Shown: positions 61,161 to 64,000 of the stretch, in pieces
Layout: each line of letters begins with the position of its first letter
Position numbering within the stretch: position 1 is the first letter of the stretch
Assembly: GCF_002952775.1 (NCBI RefSeq)
Contig: NZ_CP025066.1
Coordinates: 620,001 to 684,000 of the forward strand
Reading direction: 5' to 3'
DNA: 64,000 bases
Origin: Halalkaliarchaeum desulfuricum
Lineage (GTDB): Archaea > Halobacteriota > Halobacteria > Halobacteriales > Haloferacaceae
Notes under the pieces: model-generated
The model's input: the letters and a program-made list of their open reading frames with translations, nothing else
What the model was told of the DNA's origin: nothing
Database searches by the model: none
Made by a program: the position numbers and the translations under genes

Positions 61161-62240
61161 ATGGACGCTTCACGCGAAACACTTATTTCGGAATTGCAGT
61201 CGATTGTCAGCGAACTGGGGCACGTACCACTCCCGGAAGAGCTCGACGAGTACAGTTCCCACGGACTCGGCGCCTACATGGATGCGTTCGGATCATGGCA
61301 TAACGCAATTACGAGCGCCGGATTCGAACAACCAATGGGGCGACGGATACCAGATAACGAACTGCTCGCCGAACTTCGGCGTGTAGGTGAAGAGCTTGAG
61401 AAAACCCCATCGGAAGGGGACATGACTGAACATGGAGGATATGGCGCAGCCACGTATCGAAACCGGTTCGATTCCTGGTCAAACGCGGTAGCAGCCGCGG
61501 GTTTCGATCCACATAAAAGTCGGAAAGAACGCTCACGTGAGGAACTCATCTCAGAACTTCAGCGGTTGGCCGACTCCCTCGATCGGTCTCCATCATACAC
61601 GGACATGGAGGATCAGGGCAACTACGCCCCAGAAACGTACAACAACGAGTTCGGATCCTGGAATGAAGCCCTCGATGCTGCAGGGCTAGAGAGACGCAGG
61701 GTCCAAAAACAATCTCTTGACGAACTGACCACCGAGTTGCAGAGACTGTCAGACCAACTCGAACGCCCGCCACGGAGCATCGACATCGAAGAGCACAGTG
61801 ACTATAGCGTCGGTGTCTTTTACAACCGCTTCGGCTCGTGGGAATCGGCTCTCGAAGCGGCCGGAATCGATCCGCCGCAATCACCGCCCCGAGAGAAACT
61901 CATCGAGGAACTGCAGACCATCGCTGCCGAAACCGATGGCCGGCCTACGGTTGATAGGGTGAATGAGATGGGGACGTATAGCATCTATCAGTATCGCAAA
62001 GAGTTTGGATCATGGGGAGAGGCGGTTGAAGCCGCTGGCTTCGAGTCACGCGAACCGTCACGACAAATCCCGACTGAGAAACTCCTCGATGAGTTGCAGT
62101 TCCTTGCTGATGATCTCGGTCGAACCCCCCGGATGGACGATATGCAAAAGGACGGTTCCTTCAGTCCGACGACATACTACAATCGGTTTGGTTCGTGGAG
62201 TACGGCAATCGAAGCTGCCGGGCTTTCGGAGATGGACTGA
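61161..62240 (+). CDS. Six-repeat protein of the homing-endonuclease-associated repeat type
   Basis: 359 aa from the ATG at 61161. The whole protein is six consecutive units of about 58 residues. Each follows the plan [LR]EELxxELQRLxxxLxRxPxxxDMxxxGxYxxxTYxxxFGSWxxAxxAAGF. The unit is the homing-endonuclease-associated repeat that normally accompanies HNH-type nucleases and binds DNA. No nuclease domain is present, and the sixth repeat ends at the C-terminus. It may be a pure DNA-binding protein, an architectural factor, or a part of a split system. Confidence 0.85.
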   Translation: MDASRETLISELQSIVSELGHVPLPEELDEYSSHGLGAYMDAFGSWHNAITSAGFEQPMGRRIPDNELLAELRRVGEELEKTPSEGDMTEHGGYGAATYRNRFDSWSNAVAAAGFDPHKSRKERSREELISELQRLADSLDRSPSYTDMEDQGNYAPETYNNEFGSWNEALDAAGLERRRVQKQSLDELTTELQRLSDQLERPPRSIDIEEHSDYSVGVFYNRFGSWESALEAAGIDPPQSPPREKLIEELQTIAAETDGRPTVDRVNEMGTYSIYQYRKEFGSWGEAVEAAGFESREPSRQIPTEKLLDELQFLADDLGRTPRMDDMQKDGSFSPTTYYNRFGSWSTAIEAAGLSEMD

Positions 62241-62335
62241 GGATGGGACCCTTTAGCCATCAGACTGTATCAGTATTTCCGTCCGTTCCAGAGAATTCCG
62301 GGCGAAAAGAACGAATCCGAATTGATGTGTAGAAC

Positions 62336-62414
62336 GTCTATACACATCATTCCAGACAAGATATGAATCCAAATCGAAACAATCCCAGTGCAAAACTCGC
62401 GCGTTGTATCTTGC
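62336..62414 (-). repeat. 79-bp repeat, copy B (inverted relative to copy A)
   Basis: It is the reverse complement of the 38702-38780 sequence with five mismatches. The 12-bp extension is at 62318-62329. It marks the right edge of the accessory block. Confidence 0.85.
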
Positions 62415-62797
62415 ATACCAGTACAAATATCATTTTATCAGGCAGTTCCCCCCGCGATCAGTACACACCGCTACTGATCGGTTGAGAGCAAATCTATGAC
62501 ACACTGAATTTTTGAAGGAGTCTCGGCAACTTGACCAGGAAAGAAGACACTTGCCAACCTTACAGATACAGATGTACCGTCTGTTGTAGAGAATGTAGGA
62601 ATCGGCTCAAAGGACGAGGAGAAGGTAGCGCCGACATCGACACGGTGCAAAAGCGCGGGGAGGTGTACGAGTTGAAAGGAAACTGAAGAAGGCGTAGGCG
62701 CTACGGTTTCACAAATGGTGTCGGGCCCTGAGTCAGTGAGACCGACTGTCAGCACGACTATACAGCAATTGCGTTCTAGTCTGTATACTTACATAAA

Positions 62798-62929
62798 GGG
62801 GTGTACGATGTTTTCGGAGTCGAACAGTCTCGTACACAAGGGTCGGACCCCCTGCTGTACACAGGCACACCCCGGCCGTACACCCGTATCAGAGCAGATG
62901 CGTCACCGGTCAAAACGGGGGGTGTACAC
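62798..62929. repeat. Cluster of five GTGTAC/GTACAC motifs
   Basis: The motifs start at about 62801 (GGGGTGTAC), 62832 (GTACAC), 62857 (TGTACACA), 62878 (GTACACCC) and 62922 (GTGTACAC, a full palindrome). Several sit beside G- or C-runs. The density in 130 bp is far above chance for a 6-mer. Confidence 0.7.
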
Positions 62930-62986
62930 TCCACATTATTGTGGTATGTAGTGGGGAAGAGACCCCATTCAGGGGCTGTCCCCAGA

Positions 62987-63892
62987 TTATGATTGAAGAA
63001 TGATATTTGCACGTTTGAACAACCTGAACGCATCGACTCGGTCGCCTTCGACAACTCCCGGAATGGTCCACACCGCGTCATGGGAGGAGTAGTTCGGTGC
63101 GCCCTTTCGACTCCTCTGCAGTCGGTCGTTCACCCGCCGCGGAGACCAGTTCGATGCCCGACCGCCGAAGCGACCGCCGTCAAGCGTGATGATGCCGTGA
63201 TCGATGAGGTGGTTCCAAAACCGTACCATGTGCTGCCTGTTCTCGAAGAGCCAGACTGTGGGGCCGGCTTCCTTCACTCGCCACTGCTCGAATTTGTTGC
63301 GCCAACTCTCCGTTTTTCGGTGGTCAGTCAAAACCTCTACGCGCGCCAGCTGCTCGCCGTGGCTCCACAGCCGAAGATCGGGCCTTTGTGGGAGGTTTAC
63401 TCTCGGGTAGATCTCCACACTGCTGACGCGTTCGAGGTTTCCGAAGAGGTAGGCTGCGGCGAGTGTTCCCTTACGATGTTCCATTAGTTCGTTACCATCC
63501 CGGAATGTCGGCGGCCGCGTGTGTTCGTCGAGGACCCACGGCGGATAGATCTGGTCTTGGTTGGAGAAGATGTGCTCGATGACCTCCATACAGGTCTGCG
63601 ACGGAAGCCACGCACACCGGCGTCCGGCGAGGTAGACGTTTTCGCCTCTCTTTGCGCTTTTGAAGAATCCACGCTCAGTTAGTTGCTGGTGTTCGTCGCT
63701 CCAATCGGGTTCCCAATTCTCGCCGCACAGTTCTCGGAGTGTGGGTTCGTAGCCGCTGGCGATTGACCTCAACTGCCCGTGAACTGTGTATGAGACGCCG
63801 TTGAACCAGGCGGCAACTCGAAAGAGAATCCGGGCCTGTGGTTTAGTGATTCCGTAGGTCTTTGCTTTGTCGAAGGGTGGTCGTTCTCCCAT
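62987..63892 (-). CDS. Hypothetical haloarchaeal protein with possible nuclease-like core
   Basis: 301 aa. The first 100 residues look like a winged helix (ITKPQARILFRVAAWFNG, CGENWEPDWSDEHQQLTERGFFKSAKRG). The middle has RPDLRLWSHGEQLARVEVLTDHRKTESWRNKFEQW, which can be read as a PD-(D/E)xK-like pattern. The end is basic (PRRVNDRLQRSRKG). Proteins of this type are common on haloarchaeal plasmids and proviruses and of unknown role. A CTTTTAAAT TATA box (63913-63921) lies about 25 bp upstream of the ATG, indicating a leaderless transcript. Confidence 0.65.
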   Translation of the reverse strand: MGERPPFDKAKTYGITKPQARILFRVAAWFNGVSYTVHGQLRSIASGYEPTLRELCGENWEPDWSDEHQQLTERGFFKSAKRGENVYLAGRRCAWLPSQTCMEVIEHIFSNQDQIYPPWVLDEHTRPPTFRDGNELMEHRKGTLAAAYLFGNLERVSSVEIYPRVNLPQRPDLRLWSHGEQLARVEVLTDHRKTESWRNKFEQWRVKEAGPTVWLFENRQHMVRFWNHLIDHGIITLDGGRFGGRASNWSPRRVNDRLQRSRKGAPNYSSHDAVWTIPGVVEGDRVDAFRLFKRANIILQS

Positions 63893-64000
63893 ACGGATGG
63901 TTCTGCATCCATCTTTTAAATCTACGCAAAGTTGCGACGCCCATAACCCGGGATCCTGAAATAACTGACGGCTACTGTCGAATCAGAGCCGCGAGCCTCC

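Larger units (their letters stand above)
62241..62986. other. Intergenic region with an element boundary and GTGTAC motifs, no gene
   Basis: About 745 bp between the convergent ends of the six-repeat protein and the last gene. It holds the second 79-bp repeat copy (62336-62414) and five GTGTAC/GTACAC motifs (62798-62929). Longer frames here are composed of poor codons and lack conserved features. Confidence 0.45.

Overview
The window is a haloarchaeal (class Halobacteria) chromosome or megaplasmid segment. Four things point there: very acidic proteins, GC-rich coding DNA with AT-rich intergenic regions, TATA boxes centred about 25-30 bp upstream of start codons (leaderless transcripts), and twin-arginine lipoprotein signals on solute-binding proteins. 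Haloarchaea-typical families also occur: RdfA with its SMC-related partner, PGF-CTERM proteins, ISH3 and IS6 elements. I saw no tRNA, rRNA or CRISPR array.

Region 1 (1-38.3 kb) is mostly metabolism and transport. It opens with the tail of a HypB-like gene and a complete hypF ([NiFe]-hydrogenase maturation). Next come a phosphonate-type importer (phnD-C-E-E), a LigM/DesA-like methyltransferase, a four-gene Pot-type ABC importer, two HAD phosphatases, an Orc1/Cdc6 protein, a glycerol-kinase-like FGGY kinase, an MgtC/DUF4010 membrane protein and a glycerophosphodiesterase. A BCCT carrier, an iron alcohol dehydrogenase, a betaine-aldehyde-type dehydrogenase and an IclR regulator follow. Read together, these suggest salvage of glycerophosphodiesters and choline, with glycine betaine as a likely product; this is inference. 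After the rdfA/SMC-like pair lies a decayed stretch (30.4-32.5 kb) with an FAD-oxidoreductase fragment and a collapsed pst operon (5' pstS joined to phoU pieces). Cysteine synthase, a fasciclin protein and a zinc-uptake cluster (znuA-C-B plus a His/Asp-repeat lipoprotein) complete the region.

Region 2 (38.7-62.4 kb) is accessory DNA. It is bounded by two copies of a 79-bp sequence in inverted orientation (74/79 identical). Inside are a possible toxin-antitoxin-like HTH/partner pair, an AAA/DUF234 ATPase, a ribbon-helix-helix protein overlapping a tyrosine recombinase, orphan haloarchaeal proteins, and an SNF2-type helicase translationally overlapped with a coiled-coil CxxC protein. A frameshifted IS6 copy, two very large secreted PGF-CTERM glycosidase-like proteins separated by a broken ISH3 transposase, two short secreted DUF1102-like proteins and a six-repeat homing-endonuclease-associated-repeat protein follow.

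Region 3 (62.4-64 kb) has a non-coding stretch with five GTGTAC/GTACAC motifs and one haloarchaeal hypothetical gene. The best candidates for undescribed systems are the inverted-repeat-bounded island itself, the SNF2 helicase/coiled-coil pair, the operator-bearing HTH/partner pair and the paired PGF-CTERM hydrolases.
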